DNA of 64,000 nucleotides from Aquabacterium sp. A7-Y (GCF_026153205.1 NZ_JAPFBW010000004.1:62001-126000), one strand, 5' to 3'; positions 50,419-60,916 are shown, counted from the first letter of the stretch. The notes: generated by a model from the letters alone, not told the origin. A program made the numbers and translations.

Positions 50419-52128
50419 TCAGGGCAGCTCGCGCACCAGCGCAGCGCTGCCCCGGCGGATCTGCCCGAGCAGTTGGTCGAGCCGCTCCACCACGGTCTTC
50501 GGGTCGCCCTTGAGGTGGCGTGGCAGATGGGCAATGGCCGCGTGCCAGTGCAGCTGCTCCAGCGGCGGCAGCTCGGGATGGTGGCGCAGGCCCAGCTCCA
50601 GGATGCGCTCGGCCACGGCGTGCGCCTCGCCGCGGCTGTGCACCTGCTCGACCAGCACGGCATAACGGTCGTCGTCCAGCCGGAGCGGCAGGTCACCCGG
50701 GTTGCAGGCCTCGCGCATCACCCGGCCGCAGGCCTTGGCAACCGCCTCGGAGAGGCCCGGGCCATGGGCGCGTCGCAGGTCGTCGAGGTTGGCCAGGCGC
50801 AGCAGCACCACCGAGCCCTTGGTATTCAGCCGCAACGCGCGCACCGCCATGGCCATCAGCAGCGAGGGCAGTTCGGCCGCATGCAGCAGGCCGCTGCGGC
50901 GATCCCGCCGCGCGCCCTCGCGCTTCAGGCCGGGGTCGCTCAGCACCTCTCGGGCGCTGAAGTTGAGCGCGTAGGTCAGCACCGCGATCTCGGCCGCCAC
51001 GCCGGCCAGCATCGCGTAGCGGGCCGGACTGTCGGCCGGCAGCCAGCCCTGCGCATAGGCGATCTGGGTCGCCACGCCGACGGCGGCGGCCGCGAACGCC
51101 CCCACGTACCAGCGCATGTAGGGCAGGCGCAGTCCGCGCACGGTCCACAGCAGCAAACCGACGCTGAAGATCACCAGCGCGTAGTAGCCGTGCTGCGCTG
51201 TCAGCACGCGGGGCTCCTGCGACAGCTGGGGCCACAGCACGTAGGCGGCGGTCAGGGTGACGCCGAAGACCGCGACGGCCAGCGCCCAGGTGCTGGCGCG
51301 CAGGCCGCTGATGGCTTGCGGCAGGGCCCGCCGCACGAACAGCAGGCTGACCGATGCCAGCAGCGTGCCGCTGACCAGGCGCGCCGCCTGGGTCGCGCCG
51401 GCCTCGTGGCCGCCCAGGTAGACGCGCGCGTAGCCCATCTGCACCAGCTGGAACACCGCCATCAACACCACGTGCCAGGCGTACCAGGCGCTCACCGCGT
51501 CGCCGCGAAACAGCGCCTCGCCGCTCGCGTAGGCCACCGCCATCAGGGCCACGCCGAGGAAAAGCCCGATCCAGAGGTGCTCGATCGCCCGGTGGGTGTC
51601 GTAGCCCTCCTCGGGCCACAGCAGCGGCCGGGGCAGGAAGGGGTCGGCATGGCGCAGCCGCAGCAGCACCTCGGTGGGCTGTGCGCCGGCCAGCGCTCGC
51701 ACCGGGAACGCGAGCTCCGGCGCCGAGATCGGCCACAGCGAGGGCAGGATGCGGTCGCCCGCCTCCAGGCGGCTCCAGCCACCGCCTTCGAGGGGCTGGA
51801 ACAGGGTCGCCTCGCTCACCACCGTGCGCGGCAAGTCCAGCACGACCCGGGGTCCGAGCGCGGACGGCAGTGTGAAGCGCAGCCAGACCGCCGCCGGCGC
51901 AGCGGCGAATTCCTGGCGCGGACCCAGTCGGCGCCAGTCGCCGGCCTTGCGGGCTTGCTCGGGGCTCAGTCGGCCGCCGGCATCGACCAGGTAGTCGGCC
52001 TGGCCGACCAGGGGCATGGGCTCGACCGCCCAGGCCCGAGGGGCCAGCGCGAGCAGCAGCGCCGCCAGCACCACCGGCCCCAGCATGGGCAGCAGCCGGC
52101 GCACCGCCCGCGCCAGGCGATCAGCCAC
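50419..52128 (-). CDS. 7TMR-DISM sensor with degenerate GGDEF-like domain
   Basis: This 569-residue protein has a signal peptide (LLPMLGPVVLAALLLALAPRAWA), a periplasmic 7TMR-DISMED2-type carbohydrate-binding-like domain (about 38-185), seven membrane segments (about 187-395) and a cytoplasmic GGDEF-like domain (about 425-569). In the place of GGDEF it reads LDDDR (PLRLDDDRYAVLV), so cyclic-di-GMP synthesis is unlikely. It could bind GTP or act as a receptor without enzyme activity. Its gene overlaps the small membrane-protein gene by 8 bp. Confidence 0.85.
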   Translation of the reverse strand: MADRLARAVRRLLPMLGPVVLAALLLALAPRAWAVEPMPLVGQADYLVDAGGRLSPEQARKAGDWRRLGPRQEFAAAPAAVWLRFTLPSALGPRVVLDLPRTVVSEATLFQPLEGGGWSRLEAGDRILPSLWPISAPELAFPVRALAGAQPTEVLLRLRHADPFLPRPLLWPEEGYDTHRAIEHLWIGLFLGVALMAVAYASGEALFRGDAVSAWYAWHVVLMAVFQLVQMGYARVYLGGHEAGATQAARLVSGTLLASVSLLFVRRALPQAISGLRASTWALAVAVFGVTLTAAYVLWPQLSQEPRVLTAQHGYYALVIFSVGLLLWTVRGLRLPYMRWYVGAFAAAAVGVATQIAYAQGWLPADSPARYAMLAGVAAEIAVLTYALNFSAREVLSDPGLKREGARRDRRSGLLHAAELPSLLMAMAVRALRLNTKGSVVLLRLANLDDLRRAHGPGLSEAVAKACGRVMREACNPGDLPLRLDDDRYAVLVEQVHSRGEAHAVAERILELGLRHHPELPPLEQLHWHAAIAHLPRHLKGDPKTVVERLDQLLGQIRRGSAALVRELP

Positions 52129-52405
52129 GACTGCGCGGTCCCCAGCCGACCCAGGCCAGCGCCAGCGCGCTGGCCAGCACCATCGCCAGATAGGTCAACA
52201 TGCGGCCGTCGCGCCCCAGCACCACCAGCCCCGCCACCAGGGCCAGCGCCGCGCCAGCCCCGCTCCAGGCCGCCAGACGGCGCCAGGCCACCCCTTTGAG
52301 CTGGCCGCGCCAGGCCAGCTTGACGAAGCAGGCACTCAGCAGGCCGAGGGCCGCGGCGGGCGCGAAGAAATTGAGCAGGTGCCACAAGGCGTCCAGGGGG
52401 CCCAT
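52121..52405 (-). CDS. Small membrane protein coupled to the 7TM sensor
   Basis: This 94-residue protein has three hydrophobic segments (APAAALGLLSACFVKLAW, LAAWSGAGAALALVAGLVVL, MLTYLAMVLASALALAWVGW). I recognise no family. It precedes the 7TM sensor gene, overlapping it by 8 bp, which suggests a stable complex or shared regulation. Homologues annotated only as hypothetical are frequent next to hemA in Burkholderiales. Confidence 0.68.
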   Translation of the reverse strand: MGPLDALWHLLNFFAPAAALGLLSACFVKLAWRGQLKGVAWRRLAAWSGAGAALALVAGLVVLGRDGRMLTYLAMVLASALALAWVGWGPRSRG

Positions 52406-52462
52406 CAGCGGAAGCGCTCCATGAGTTGATCTCGATCAAGCCCATAGTGACACACCAAGTGC

Positions 52463-52494
52463 TTGAAACTCCTTGAAATTTTATAATCCCCCGC
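52463..52494 (+). promoter_or_regulatory. hemA promoter directly at the start codon
   Basis: A perfect TATAAT (52482-52487) ends 7 bp before the hemA ATG, so transcription should start at or next to the ATG. TTGAAA occurs at 52463 and 52473, but with spacings of 13 and 3 bp, so the -35 element is unclear. Confidence 0.65.
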
Positions 52495-53775
52495 ATGAGC
52501 GTTTTCGCCCTCGGTCTGAACCACACCACCGCCCCCGTCGATCTGAGGGGGCGGTTCGCGTTCACGGCCGAACAGCTGGGTCCCACGCTGCGCAGCCTGC
52601 GCGAGCGTTTCAGCCTGCGTCCCGAGGCGGCGCTGATCTCCACCTGCAACCGCACCGAGCTGTACTGCGCGGCGCCGCGCGACCTGGTGCGTCCGGCGAT
52701 GGACTGGCTGGCCGGCATGGGCGGCGTGGCAGGCACCGAGCTGGCCCACCATGCCTATGTGCTGGAGGGCGGCCAGGCCGCGCGGCATGCCTTCCGCGTC
52801 GCCAGCGGGCTGGACTCGATGGTGCTGGGCGAGCCGCAGATCCTGGGTCAGATGAAACAGGCGGTGCGCGAAGCCGACGCCGCCGGGGCCCTCGGCACCA
52901 CCTTGCACCAGCTGTTCCAGCGCTCCTTCGCGGTCGCCAAGGAGGTGCGCACCTCCACCGAGATCGGTACACATTCGATCAGCATGGCCGCCGCCGCGGT
53001 ACGCCTGGCGGCCCAGCTCTTCGAGGATCTTCGCGAGGTCAAGGTGCTGTTCGTCGGCGCCGGCGAGATGATCGAGCTGGCCGCCACCCACTTCGCGGCC
53101 AAGGCGCCGCGTGCGATGGCGGTGGCCAACCGCACGCTCGAGCGCGGCGAGAAACTCGCCACCCGCTTCAGCGCCGAGGCCATGCGCCTCGCGGACCTGC
53201 CCGCGCGCCTGCACGAGTTCGACGTGGTGGTGTCCTGCACCGCCAGCTCCTTGCCCATCATCGGCCTCGGCGCGGTCGAGCGGGCCCTGAAGGCGCGCAA
53301 GCACCGGCCCATCTTCATGGTCGATCTCGCGGTGCCGCGCGACATCGAGCCCGAGGTCGCGCGCCTGGACGACGTCTACCTCTACACCGTGGACGACCTG
53401 TCCGGCGTGGTGCAGAGCGCCGGCGAGAAACGCCAGGCCGCGGTGGCCCAGGCCGAGGCCATCATCGAGACCGGCGTGCAGAGTTTCGTGCACTGGCTGG
53501 ATCAGCGCGCGACCGTACCGCTGATCCAGGCCTTGAATGCCCAGACCGACGAGTGGCGCGAGATGGAACTGGCGCGGGCCCGCAAGGCGATCGCGCGCGG
53601 CGTCGACGTGGAGGCGGTGCTCGAGGCGCTGTCACGCGGCCTGACCCAGAAGATGCTGCATGGCGCGCTGGCCGAACTGCACAGCGCCGACCCCCAGCAC
53701 CGCTCCCAGCTGGCCGACACGGTGTCGCGCCTGTTCCTGCGCGGATCCTCGCGGCCCGGCAACAGCCGCCGTTAG
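52495..53775 (+). CDS. hemA: Glutamyl-tRNA reductase
   Basis: This 426-residue enzyme reduces glutamyl-tRNA to glutamate-1-semialdehyde, the first step of tetrapyrrole synthesis. Catalytic Cys51 is in [10 protein letters not shown]; the NADPH domain carries [14 protein letters not shown] near residue 183, and the C-terminal dimerisation helix ends the protein. No ribosome site lies upstream; a TATAAT only 7 bp before the ATG points to leaderless translation. It heads hemA-prfA-prmC. Confidence 0.97.
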   Translation: MSVFALGLNHTTAPVDLRGRFAFTAEQLGPTLRSLRERFSLRPEAALISTCNRTELYCAAPRDLVRPAMDWLAGMGGVAGTELAHHAYVLEGGQAARHAFRVASGLDSMVLGEPQILGQMKQAVREADAAGALGTTLHQLFQRSFAVAKEVRTSTEIGTHSISMAAAAVRLAAQLFEDLREVKVLFVGAGEMIELAATHFAAKAPRAMAVANRTLERGEKLATRFSAEAMRLADLPARLHEFDVVVSCTASSLPIIGLGAVERALKARKHRPIFMVDLAVPRDIEPEVARLDDVYLYTVDDLSGVVQSAGEKRQAAVAQAEAIIETGVQSFVHWLDQRATVPLIQALNAQTDEWREMELARARKAIARGVDVEAVLEALSRGLTQKMLHGALAELHSADPQHRSQLADTVSRLFLRGSSRPGNSRR

Positions 53776-53868
53776 CCCCCCTCCCGTGCCCGGCGCGGAA
53801 TGGGCGCGAGCGCGCTTTTCTGCCGTCGGGCCCCCTAATGTCCTCCAGTGTCCTGAACCGGGTCCACG

Positions 53869-54969
53869 ATGAAAACCGCCCTGCGCCAACAACTCGAACG
53901 GTATGTCCAGCGTCTGCAGGACCTGGACGCCGTGCTCGCCGCGCCCGACGTGCTGAGCGACCTGTCGCGCTTTCGGGGGCTGACCCGCGAGCATGCCGAG
54001 GTCGCTGTGGTCGCCCAGCGCTACCAGCGCTACCTGCAGCGTGAGAACGACCTGCAGGGCGCGCGCGAAATGCTGGCTGACCCCGACATGGCCGAAATGG
54101 CCCGGGAGGAAATCGCCGCAGCCGAGGCCGAGCTGCAGCGCCTGGAAGGCGAGCTGCAGCGCTCGCTGCTACCGCGCGACCCTGACGACACGCGCAATGT
54201 TTTCCTGGAGATCCGCGCCGGCACCGGGGGCGACGAATCGGCGCTGTTCGCGGGCGACCTGCTGCGCATGTACCTGCGTTTCGCCGAGCGCCAAGGCTGG
54301 CGCAGCGAGCTGATGTCGTCCAGCGACTCGGACCTGGGCGGCTACAAGGAGGTGGTGGCCCGCATCGAGGGCGAGGACGTCTACGCCTGGCTCAAGTACG
54401 AATCCGGCGGTCACCGGGTGCAGCGTGTGCCGGCCACCGAGACCCAGGGCCGCATCCACACCAGCGCCTGTACCGTGGCGGTGATGCCGGAACCGGACGA
54501 GGCCGAGGAGGTCGCCATCAACCCGGCCGAACTGCGCATCGACACCTTCCGTGCCAGCGGAGCCGGCGGCCAGCACGTCAACAAGACCGAGTCGGCCATC
54601 CGCATCACCCACTTGCCCACCGGCATCGTCGCGGAATGCCAGGACGACCGCTCCCAGCACCGCAACAAGGCCAAGGCGATGGCGGTGCTGTCGGCACGGC
54701 TGCGCGACCGCGAACGCCACGAACGGCAGGCCAAGGAGGCGGCCACCCGCAAGAGCCTGATCGGCAGCGGCGACCGCAGCGACCGCATCCGCACCTATAA
54801 CTTCCCCCAGGGCCGGCTCACCGACCATCGCATCAACCTGACCCTCTACCGCCTGCAGGCCGTGATGGACGGCGACCTCACCGAGGTCACCGGCGCGCTG
54901 CGTACTGCCCGTGAAGCCGAACAGCTCGCCGAGCAGCTCGACGCGCTCGAGCTGGGGGGCGCGGCATGA
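53869..54969 (+). CDS. prfA: Peptide chain release factor 1
   Basis: This 366-residue protein terminates translation at UAA and UAG. The GGQ motif that triggers peptidyl-tRNA hydrolysis is in [16 protein letters not shown] near residue 230, and its Gln is the target of the PrmC methylase encoded next. The codon-reading PAT-type tripeptide region is near PATETQGR. It follows hemA by 93 bp. Confidence 0.97.
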   Translation: MKTALRQQLERYVQRLQDLDAVLAAPDVLSDLSRFRGLTREHAEVAVVAQRYQRYLQRENDLQGAREMLADPDMAEMAREEIAAAEAELQRLEGELQRSLLPRDPDDTRNVFLEIRAGTGGDESALFAGDLLRMYLRFAERQGWRSELMSSSDSDLGGYKEVVARIEGEDVYAWLKYESGGHRVQRVPATETQGRIHTSACTVAVMPEPDEAEEVAINPAELRIDTFRASGAGGQHVNKTESAIRITHLPTGIVAECQDDRSQHRNKAKAMAVLSARLRDRERHERQAKEAATRKSLIGSGDRSDRIRTYNFPQGRLTDHRINLTLYRLQAVMDGDLTEVTGALRTAREAEQLAEQLDALELGGAA

Positions 54970-55027
54970 GGCCCGACCGGCCGTCCGAAGGGGCTCGCAC
55001 CGCAGTGCGAAGCACGCAGGTTATCCA

Positions 55028-55885
55028 ATGAACCCGGCGGTCACAACGCCCGCCAGCGTGGCCGAAACCTGGCGGGCCGGCCAGCGCCTGGGCCTGGAGC
55101 GCCTCGATGCCCAGGCCCTGCTAGCGCATGTGCTGGGTCTGCCGGCGGAGCGTGCCCGCGCCTGGCTGCTGGCTCACGACAGCGACCCGGTGCCGGCCGA
55201 TGCGGCGGCCCGTTATGCCGCGCTCGCGGCGCGCCGGGCCGCCGGCGAACCGCTCGCCTATCTGGTCGGCGAGAAGGAGTTTTATGGCCTCCGGCTGGCG
55301 GTGTCACCCGCCGTGCTGGTGCCGCGCCCGGATACCGAGACGCTGGTGGAATGGGCGCTGGAGCTGGCCCGGCCGCTGCTGGCGGCGCGCATCGCCGACC
55401 TCGGCACCGGCAGCGGTGCCATCGTGCTGGCCCTGGCCGCCCAACTGCCCGGAGCCAGGCTCACCGCGGTCGAGCGGTCGCCCGAAGCCCTCGCCGTCGC
55501 GCGCGCCAACGGCGAGCGGCTGGGCCTGCCGGTGCGCTGGTTGCATGGCTCCTGGTGGCGGCCTTTCGCCGGGCAACCGCACGAGCGTTTCGAGCTGGCC
55601 GTCAGCAACCCGCCCTATATCGCCGAGGGCGACCCCCACCTCGACGCCCTGCGCCACGAGCCGCGGCAGGCGCTGACGGCGGGCGAGCGCGGCCTGGACG
55701 ACCTGGCGGACATCATTGCGGGCGCTGCCGACCACCTCGCGCCCGGCGGCTGGCTGCTGCTGGAGCACGGCCACGAGCAGGCGTCCGAGGTGCAAGCGCT
55801 GCTGCGGCAGGCTGGTTTCGTGGATGTAGCGACCCGCCGCGACCTCGGCGGGCAGCCGCGCTGCACCGGCGGACGCCGTCCCTGA
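55028..55885 (+). CDS. prmC: Release factor glutamine N5-methyltransferase
   Basis: This 285-residue S-adenosylmethionine enzyme methylates the GGQ glutamine of release factors. Motif I IADLGTGSGAIVLALAAQLP and the active-site AVSNPPYIAEGDPHL are clear; the N-terminal helical substrate domain includes VPRPDTETLVEWAL. I start at MNPAVTTPASVAETWR. It lies 58 bp after prfA. Confidence 0.95.
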   Translation: MNPAVTTPASVAETWRAGQRLGLERLDAQALLAHVLGLPAERARAWLLAHDSDPVPADAAARYAALAARRAAGEPLAYLVGEKEFYGLRLAVSPAVLVPRPDTETLVEWALELARPLLAARIADLGTGSGAIVLALAAQLPGARLTAVERSPEALAVARANGERLGLPVRWLHGSWWRPFAGQPHERFELAVSNPPYIAEGDPHLDALRHEPRQALTAGERGLDDLADIIAGAADHLAPGGWLLLEHGHEQASEVQALLRQAGFVDVATRRDLGGQPRCTGGRRP

Positions 55886-56004
55886 GGCCGCCTCGGCCTG
55901 CCCTTTTCGTATCAGGAAGTTTCAGGCACGAAGCCCGCGGCTTCGATCACGAAGCGCGACGATGCAAGTTCGCCTTGCCCCCTTGGCGAGGCCGCCGCGC
56001 CGGT

Positions 56005-56024
56005 CTACGATCACTTCATCGTAG
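56005..56024. repeat. Inverted repeat upstream of an outer-membrane protein gene
   Basis: CTACGAT-CACTTC-ATCGTAG forms a perfect 7-bp dyad 56 bp before the gene at 56081. It may be an operator; no known motif is recognised. Confidence 0.35.
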
Positions 56025-56080
56025 TGCCAGGAGCGTGCCGCCCGGCCCCCGCCCAGCGGGCGTTCCACCAGGAGCGAGCC

Positions 56081-56749
56081 ATGAAGTGCGCCATGTTCCT
56101 TCGTCTTGCCGCTGGCGGTGCGGCCCTTGTGCTCGCCGGGACGGCGCGTGCGGAAGACGGTCTGCTCTCGGTCCGCATCGAGGGCCCGGGCCTGAACATC
56201 AGCCGCACCCTGCCGCTCGGAGACCACGGCCGGGCCGCCGCCATGCGGCCCGCGATGCTGAAAAACGGCCGACTCGACCCGGGCGACCACAGTCTCACGT
56301 CCTTTTCCCGGCTCAGCCTCGCCGACTGGTCGCTGCTGGGCGACTACTACTTCCGCCGCAGCCTCGGGCTGCGCGCCACCGGCGGCCTGCTCAAGGCCGA
56401 CAAGGCGCGCCCGATGCTGGCCGACGACACCGCCCCTGTCGCCGCTTCGCTGGGCAGCAGCAGCGCTCGCAGCACGCCAACCCTCGGGCTGGACAGCCGC
56501 AGCACCGCCCTGCCCTACCTCGGCATGGGCTATTCGGAGCTGGCAGCCGCCGGCGGCTGGGGCTTTTTCGCCGACGTCGGCGTCGTGATGCTCAAGCCCA
56601 AGTCGACCGTGAAGCTGGGCAGCTCTTCCGGCGGCGCCTGGTTCACGCACGAGGAAACACGCCGCGAGGGTGAGGTCGACCTGCCGCGTCTGCTGGGCGA
56701 CTGGCGCCTGTCGCCGCTGGTGCAGGTGGGGCTGTCGTACTCGTTCTGA
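56081..56749 (+). CDS. Putative outer-membrane beta-barrel protein
   Basis: This 222-residue protein starts at MKCAMFLRLAAGGAALVLAG after AGGAG and has a signal peptide ending ARA. The mature protein alternates polar and hydrophobic residues and ends VQVGLSYSF, with the terminal Phe that signals barrel insertion. The segment TALPYLGMGYSELAAAGGWGFFADVGVVML is like OmpW/OmpA-type barrels. Function is unknown. Confidence 0.72.
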   Translation: MKCAMFLRLAAGGAALVLAGTARAEDGLLSVRIEGPGLNISRTLPLGDHGRAAAMRPAMLKNGRLDPGDHSLTSFSRLSLADWSLLGDYYFRRSLGLRATGGLLKADKARPMLADDTAPVAASLGSSSARSTPTLGLDSRSTALPYLGMGYSELAAAGGWGFFADVGVVMLKPKSTVKLGSSSGGAWFTHEETRREGEVDLPRLLGDWRLSPLVQVGLSYSF

Positions 56750-56875
56750 CGCCTCGGGCCAAGACCGGTCCGGCAACGCCGCAGGCCGGCGCTCGGACAT
56801 CCCGCACCGGCCCTGGCTTCCCGGCCTTTTTGCTCTATAAAGTGGGCTGATTCCCGACCCCATTTCAAGGCCACC

Positions 56876-57190
56876 ATGAGCGACGTTCAAAAACGCATCG
56901 ACGATCTCGTCAAGACCAACCGGGTAGTGCTCTTCATGAAGGGCACCGCGCAATTTCCGATGTGCGGCTTCTCGGGCCGCGCCGTGCAGATCATCAAGGC
57001 CTGCGGCGTGTCCGACCTGAAGACCGTCAACGTGCTGGAGGACGAGGAGATCCGCCAGGGCGTCAAGGAATACGCCAACTGGCCGACCATCCCGCAGCTC
57101 TACGTCAACGGCGAATTCGTCGGCGGCTCGGACATCATGATGGAGATGTACCAGGCCGGCGAACTGCAGGACGTGCTGAAGGCCGCGTGA
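56876..57190 (+). CDS. grxD: Monothiol glutaredoxin
   Basis: This 104-residue CGFS-type glutaredoxin carries Fe-S clusters to acceptor proteins together with glutathione. The active site is MCGFSGRAVQ (Cys30), and WPTIPQLYVNGEFVGGSDI follows near residue 65. Length is normal. Its stop overlaps the ubiX start by three bases (GTGA), so the two are coupled. Confidence 0.96.
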   Translation: MSDVQKRIDDLVKTNRVVLFMKGTAQFPMCGFSGRAVQIIKACGVSDLKTVNVLEDEEIRQGVKEYANWPTIPQLYVNGEFVGGSDIMMEMYQAGELQDVLKAA

Positions 57191-57750
57191 CCGCGCGTTT
57201 TGTCGTCGGCATCACCGGCGCCACGGGCGCCGTCTACGGCGTGCGGCTGTTGCAGCGGCTGCGCGCCCTGGGTCTGCAGACCCACCTGGTCGTGACGCCC
57301 GCCGGTGTGCTCAACGTGCACCACGAGCTCGGCCTGGCGCGCAGCGACCTGGAGGCTTTGGCCGACGTCTCCTACGCCCCGGCTGACGTCGGCGCGGCCA
57401 TCGCCAGCGGCAGCTTCGCCGCCGACGGCATGGTGGTCGCTCCTTGTTCAATGAAGTCGCTGGCGGCCATCGCCCATGGCCTGTGCGACAACCTGTTGAC
57501 GCGCGCCGCGGACGTGGCCCTGAAAGAGCGCCGCCGGCTGCTGCTGATGGTGCGCGAGACGCCCTTCAACCTCGCCCACCTGCGCAACATGACGGCCGTC
57601 ACCGAGATGGGCGGCATCATCTTCCCGCCGCTGCCGGCCTTCTACCACCGGCCGCAAAACATCGAGCAGCTGGTGGACGACACGGTGGAACGGGCCTTGG
57701 CGCTGATGGGGGTGTCCCAGGCGCATCCGCGCGAGTGGACCGGCCTGTGA
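57187..57750 (+). CDS. ubiX: Flavin prenyltransferase
   Basis: This 187-residue enzyme prenylates FMN to make the cofactor for the UbiD decarboxylase in ubiquinone synthesis. The FMN-binding GITGATGAVYGVRLL is at residues 8-22, VVAPCSMKSLAAIAHGLCDNLL near 80, and LMVRETPFNLAHLRNM near 120. The start is GTG inside the grxD stop codon (GTGA overlap). Confidence 0.95.
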   Translation: MTARFVVGITGATGAVYGVRLLQRLRALGLQTHLVVTPAGVLNVHHELGLARSDLEALADVSYAPADVGAAIASGSFAADGMVVAPCSMKSLAAIAHGLCDNLLTRAADVALKERRRLLLMVRETPFNLAHLRNMTAVTEMGGIIFPPLPAFYHRPQNIEQLVDDTVERALALMGVSQAHPREWTGL

Positions 57751-57765
57751 AGGCCGGTCTCCGGC

Positions 57766-58410
57766 TCATTCCTTGAATTCCCATTGGCGACGCGCGCCGA
57801 ACACGGCGTTCGGATAGGTCGCTTTGCCGCGGCTGCCGTTGTAGCGCCCGAGGCTGAGAAAAAGATCGCCACGCTCGATGTCGAGGTAGTGGCGCAGGAT
57901 CACGCAGCCGAAACGCAGGTTGGTCTGCATGTGAAAGAGCTTGCCCGGGTCGCCGTCGCCGATCAGGCGGCTCCAGAACGGCATCACCTGCATGTAGCCC
58001 CGCGCGCCCACGCTGCTGATCGCGTATTTGCGAAAGCCGCTCTCGACCTGGATCAGGCCCAGCACCAGCGCCGTTTCCAGCCCGGCGCGGCGGCTTTCGT
58101 ACCAGACCGTCTCGAGGAACTCCAGGCGGGTCTGCACGTCCGGCTTGCGGCGCGCCAGCCGCTCGCTCATCGCCCCCAGCCAGCGCAGGTAGCGCAGCCG
58201 GTCGTCGATGTTGGTGAACACGGCCCTGGGCGGCGCGTTGTTTGCGATCGCGGCCGACAAGGCCGTCTTGACCGCATTGGCCAGCGGCTCCTCGACCTGG
58301 CCGCCGGCTTGCACCCGAGGGACCCAACCGGCACTCAGCAGGCCGGCGGCCGTGCCGAGCAGGCCGCGACGCGTCAGCCCTTTGAGCGGAAACCTGCCCG
58401 GCCGGCTCAT
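57766..58410 (-). CDS. Lytic transglycosylase with Tat-like signal
   Basis: This 214-residue enzyme cleaves peptidoglycan. A twin-arginine-like signal peptide is visible ([24 protein letters not shown]). The SLT domain shows the catalytic Glu in [29 protein letters not shown] and the later [14 protein letters not shown]. Its ATG overlaps the proS stop by four bases (ATGA), so synthesis is coupled to prolyl-tRNA synthetase. The order proS-transglycosylase is common in Burkholderiales. Confidence 0.9.
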   Translation of the reverse strand: MSRPGRFPLKGLTRRGLLGTAAGLLSAGWVPRVQAGGQVEEPLANAVKTALSAAIANNAPPRAVFTNIDDRLRYLRWLGAMSERLARRKPDVQTRLEFLETVWYESRRAGLETALVLGLIQVESGFRKYAISSVGARGYMQVMPFWSRLIGDGDPGKLFHMQTNLRFGCVILRHYLDIERGDLFLSLGRYNGSRGKATYPNAVFGARRQWEFKE

Positions 58411-60152
58411 GCCGACAGCTTCTCCTTCAGGAGGGCCAGCGCGTCGGCAGGCGCGACGGCGGTCGCCTGGGCGTCGCGGCGGCCCTGGTATTCGAGCTTG
58501 CCCTCCTTCAGGCCTCGGTCGGAGATCACCACGCGGTGCGGCACGCCGATCAGCTCCCAGTCGGCGAACATCGCGCCCGGGCGCTCGCCGCGGTCGTCCA
58601 GCAGCACGTCCACGCCCAAGGCGGCCAGCTCGTCGTGCAGTTGCTGGGCGGCGGCCTGGACCTCGGCCGAGCGGTCGTAGCCGATCGGGCACAGCACCAC
58701 CTGGAAGGGCGCCATCGCCTCGGGCCAGACGATGCCGCGCTCGTCGTGGTTCTGCTCGATGGCGGCGCCCAGGATGCGGGTGACGCCGATGCCGTAGCAG
58801 CCCATCTCCATCGGGCGCGGCTTGCCGTTCTCGTCCAGGTAGTTCGCGTTCATCGCCAGCGAATATTTGGTGCCGAGGTAGAAGACATGGCCCACCTCGA
58901 TGCCGCGCTGAATCGCCAGGCGACCCTTGCCGTCGGGCGAGGGGTCGCCCTCGACCACGTTGCGGATGTCGGCCACCAGGTCGGGCTCGGGCAGGTCGCG
59001 GCCCCAGTTGACCCCGGTGTAGTGGAAGTCGGCGTCGTTGGCACCGCAAACGAAGTCGGCCATCCGGGCAACGGTCCGGTCGGCGACCACCTTGACCGGG
59101 TGCTTCACGCCGACCGGGCCCAGGTAGCCGGGTTTGCAGCCGAAGTGGGCGACGATCTCGGCCTCGGTCGCGAAGCGGAAGCCGGCCTGCATCCCCTCGA
59201 GCTTGCCGGTCTTGACTTCGTTGAGCTCGTGGTCGCCACGCACCAGCAGCAGCCAGAGGGTGGTGCGGGTGATGTCGCCAGCCTCGTTTTTCTCGTCGGT
59301 CGCGAGCACCAGCGACTTCACCGTCTGGGACAGCGGCAGCTTCAGCAGCTCCGCGACCTGCCCGCAGGTGCTCTTGCCCGGCGTCGGCGTCTTGGCCAGC
59401 GACTGCGTGGCCGCGGCCCGCGAGTCGAGCAGGGCGACCGCCTCGGCCAGCTCGATGTTGGCGGCGTAGTCGGAGTCGGGGCTGTAGACGATGGCGTCCT
59501 CGCCGGTCTCCGCGATGACCTGGAACTCGTGAGAGCGGTCGCCGCCAATGGCGCCGGTATCGGCCGCCACCGCGCGGTAGGTCAAACCCAGGCGGTCGAA
59601 GATGCGGCAGTAGGCGGCATACATCGCGTCGTAGCTGCGGCCGGCGGACTCGACGTCACGGTCGAAGGAGTACGCATCCTTCATCGTGAATTCGCGGCCG
59701 CGCATGATGCCGAAGCGGGGCCGGCGCTCGTCCCGGAACTTGGTTTGGATGTGATAGAAGTTCTTCGGCAGCTGGCGGTAGCTGCGCAGCTCCTGGCGGG
59801 CGATGTCGGTGATCACCTCCTCCGAGGTCGGCTGGATGATGAAGTCGCGCTCGTGGCGGTCCTTGACCCGCAGCAGCTCGGGGCCCATCTTGTCCCACCG
59901 CCCGGTCTCTTGCCACAGCTCGGCCGGCTGCACCACCGGCATCAGCAGTTCCACCGCACCGGCCCGGTTCATCTCCTCGCGGATGATGTTCTCCACCTTG
60001 CGAATGACCCGCAGCCCCATCGGCATGTAGTTGTAGATGCCGGCGCCCAGGCGCTTGATGAGACCGGCCCGCATCATCAGCTTGTGGCTCACGACCTCCG
60101 CATCAGCGGGCGCTTCCTTCAGGGTGGAGATAAAAAACTGTGAGGCTTTCAT
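58407..60152 (-). CDS. proS: Prolyl-tRNA synthetase
   Basis: This 581-residue class II synthetase charges tRNA-Pro. It starts at [19 protein letters not shown]; motif 2 [21 protein letters not shown] lies near residue 140, the editing (INS) domain occupies about residues 225-410, and motif 3 [17 protein letters not shown] is near 450. Length fits bacterial-type ProS. It is divergent from rppH across 120 bp and overlaps the transglycosylase gene. Confidence 0.97.
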   Translation of the reverse strand: MKASQFFISTLKEAPADAEVVSHKLMMRAGLIKRLGAGIYNYMPMGLRVIRKVENIIREEMNRAGAVELLMPVVQPAELWQETGRWDKMGPELLRVKDRHERDFIIQPTSEEVITDIARQELRSYRQLPKNFYHIQTKFRDERRPRFGIMRGREFTMKDAYSFDRDVESAGRSYDAMYAAYCRIFDRLGLTYRAVAADTGAIGGDRSHEFQVIAETGEDAIVYSPDSDYAANIELAEAVALLDSRAAATQSLAKTPTPGKSTCGQVAELLKLPLSQTVKSLVLATDEKNEAGDITRTTLWLLLVRGDHELNEVKTGKLEGMQAGFRFATEAEIVAHFGCKPGYLGPVGVKHPVKVVADRTVARMADFVCGANDADFHYTGVNWGRDLPEPDLVADIRNVVEGDPSPDGKGRLAIQRGIEVGHVFYLGTKYSLAMNANYLDENGKPRPMEMGCYGIGVTRILGAAIEQNHDERGIVWPEAMAPFQVVLCPIGYDRSAEVQAAAQQLHDELAALGVDVLLDDRGERPGAMFADWELIGVPHRVVISDRGLKEGKLEYQGRRDAQATAVAPADALALLKEKLSA

Positions 60153-60214
60153 GGATCGGGTCCCGCCCCCCGGCCGGGCCGAGACAGGCGGTGGACTGAG
60201 GGCTTGTGAGGGGG

Positions 60215-60242
60215 TTGAAACCGCACCCGCCGGTGCAATAAT
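60215..60242 (+). promoter_or_regulatory. Possible rppH promoter
   Basis: TTGAAA (60215-60220) and AATAAT (60237-60242) with a 16-bp spacer lie 30 bp before rppH. Confidence 0.45.
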
Positions 60243-60272
60243 GGTTTCAGTTGACAAAATTGAGGTTTGATT

Positions 60273-60875
60273 ATGCTCGACAGGGAAGGCTTTCGGCCCA
60301 ACGTCGGCATCATCCTGCTCAACCAGAGGAATCAGGTTTTCTGGGGCAAGCGCATCCGCACGCACTCGTGGCAGTTTCCCCAGGGGGGCATCAAACACGG
60401 CGAGAGCCCCGAGCAGGCGATGTACCGTGAGCTGCACGAGGAAGTCGGGTTGCTGCCCGAACATGTGCGCATCCTGGCCCGGACCCGAGACTGGCTGCGC
60501 TACGAGGTGCCCGAGCACTATATCCGGCGCGACGCACGCGGCCACTACCGGGGCCAGAAACAGATCTGGTTCCTGCTGCAGCTGACCGGCCGCGACTGCG
60601 ACATGAACCTGCGCGCGACCGACCACCCCGAATTCGACGCCTGGCGCTGGAACGAATACTGGGTGCCGCTGGACGTCGTGATCGAGTTCAAGCGCGACGT
60701 CTACCAGATGGCGCTGACGGAACTGGCCCGCTTCCTGCCGCGCGCCAACCACCACAACCGCTACCTGCGTGGCGGCATGCGGCCGCACCAGCGGGACGAA
60801 CCGCGCAGCGAGCGCGGCGCCGCTCAGGCGGTCGGGGCCGAAGAACCGTCAGGCGAGCTGGATCCGGAGGCCTGA
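60273..60875 (+). CDS. rppH: RNA pyrophosphohydrolase
   Basis: This 200-residue Nudix enzyme removes pyrophosphate from the 5' end of mRNA and so starts decay. The Nudix box [22 protein letters not shown] is complete. The protein starts at [12 protein letters not shown], as in other RppH. The last 50 residues are a polar extension found in Betaproteobacteria. It is divergent from proS. Confidence 0.95.
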   Translation: MLDREGFRPNVGIILLNQRNQVFWGKRIRTHSWQFPQGGIKHGESPEQAMYRELHEEVGLLPEHVRILARTRDWLRYEVPEHYIRRDARGHYRGQKQIWFLLQLTGRDCDMNLRATDHPEFDAWRWNEYWVPLDVVIEFKRDVYQMALTELARFLPRANHHNRYLRGGMRPHQRDEPRSERGAAQAVGAEEPSGELDPEA

Positions 60876-60916
60876 CAGCGGCCCGGCGCGCCGTTGCGCG
60901 CGGGGCCGGCCCTCGT

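Noticed and set aside
60153-60788. Upstream extension of the proS frame through rppH
   Set aside because: It is antisense to rppH, and ProS proteins start at MKASQFF.
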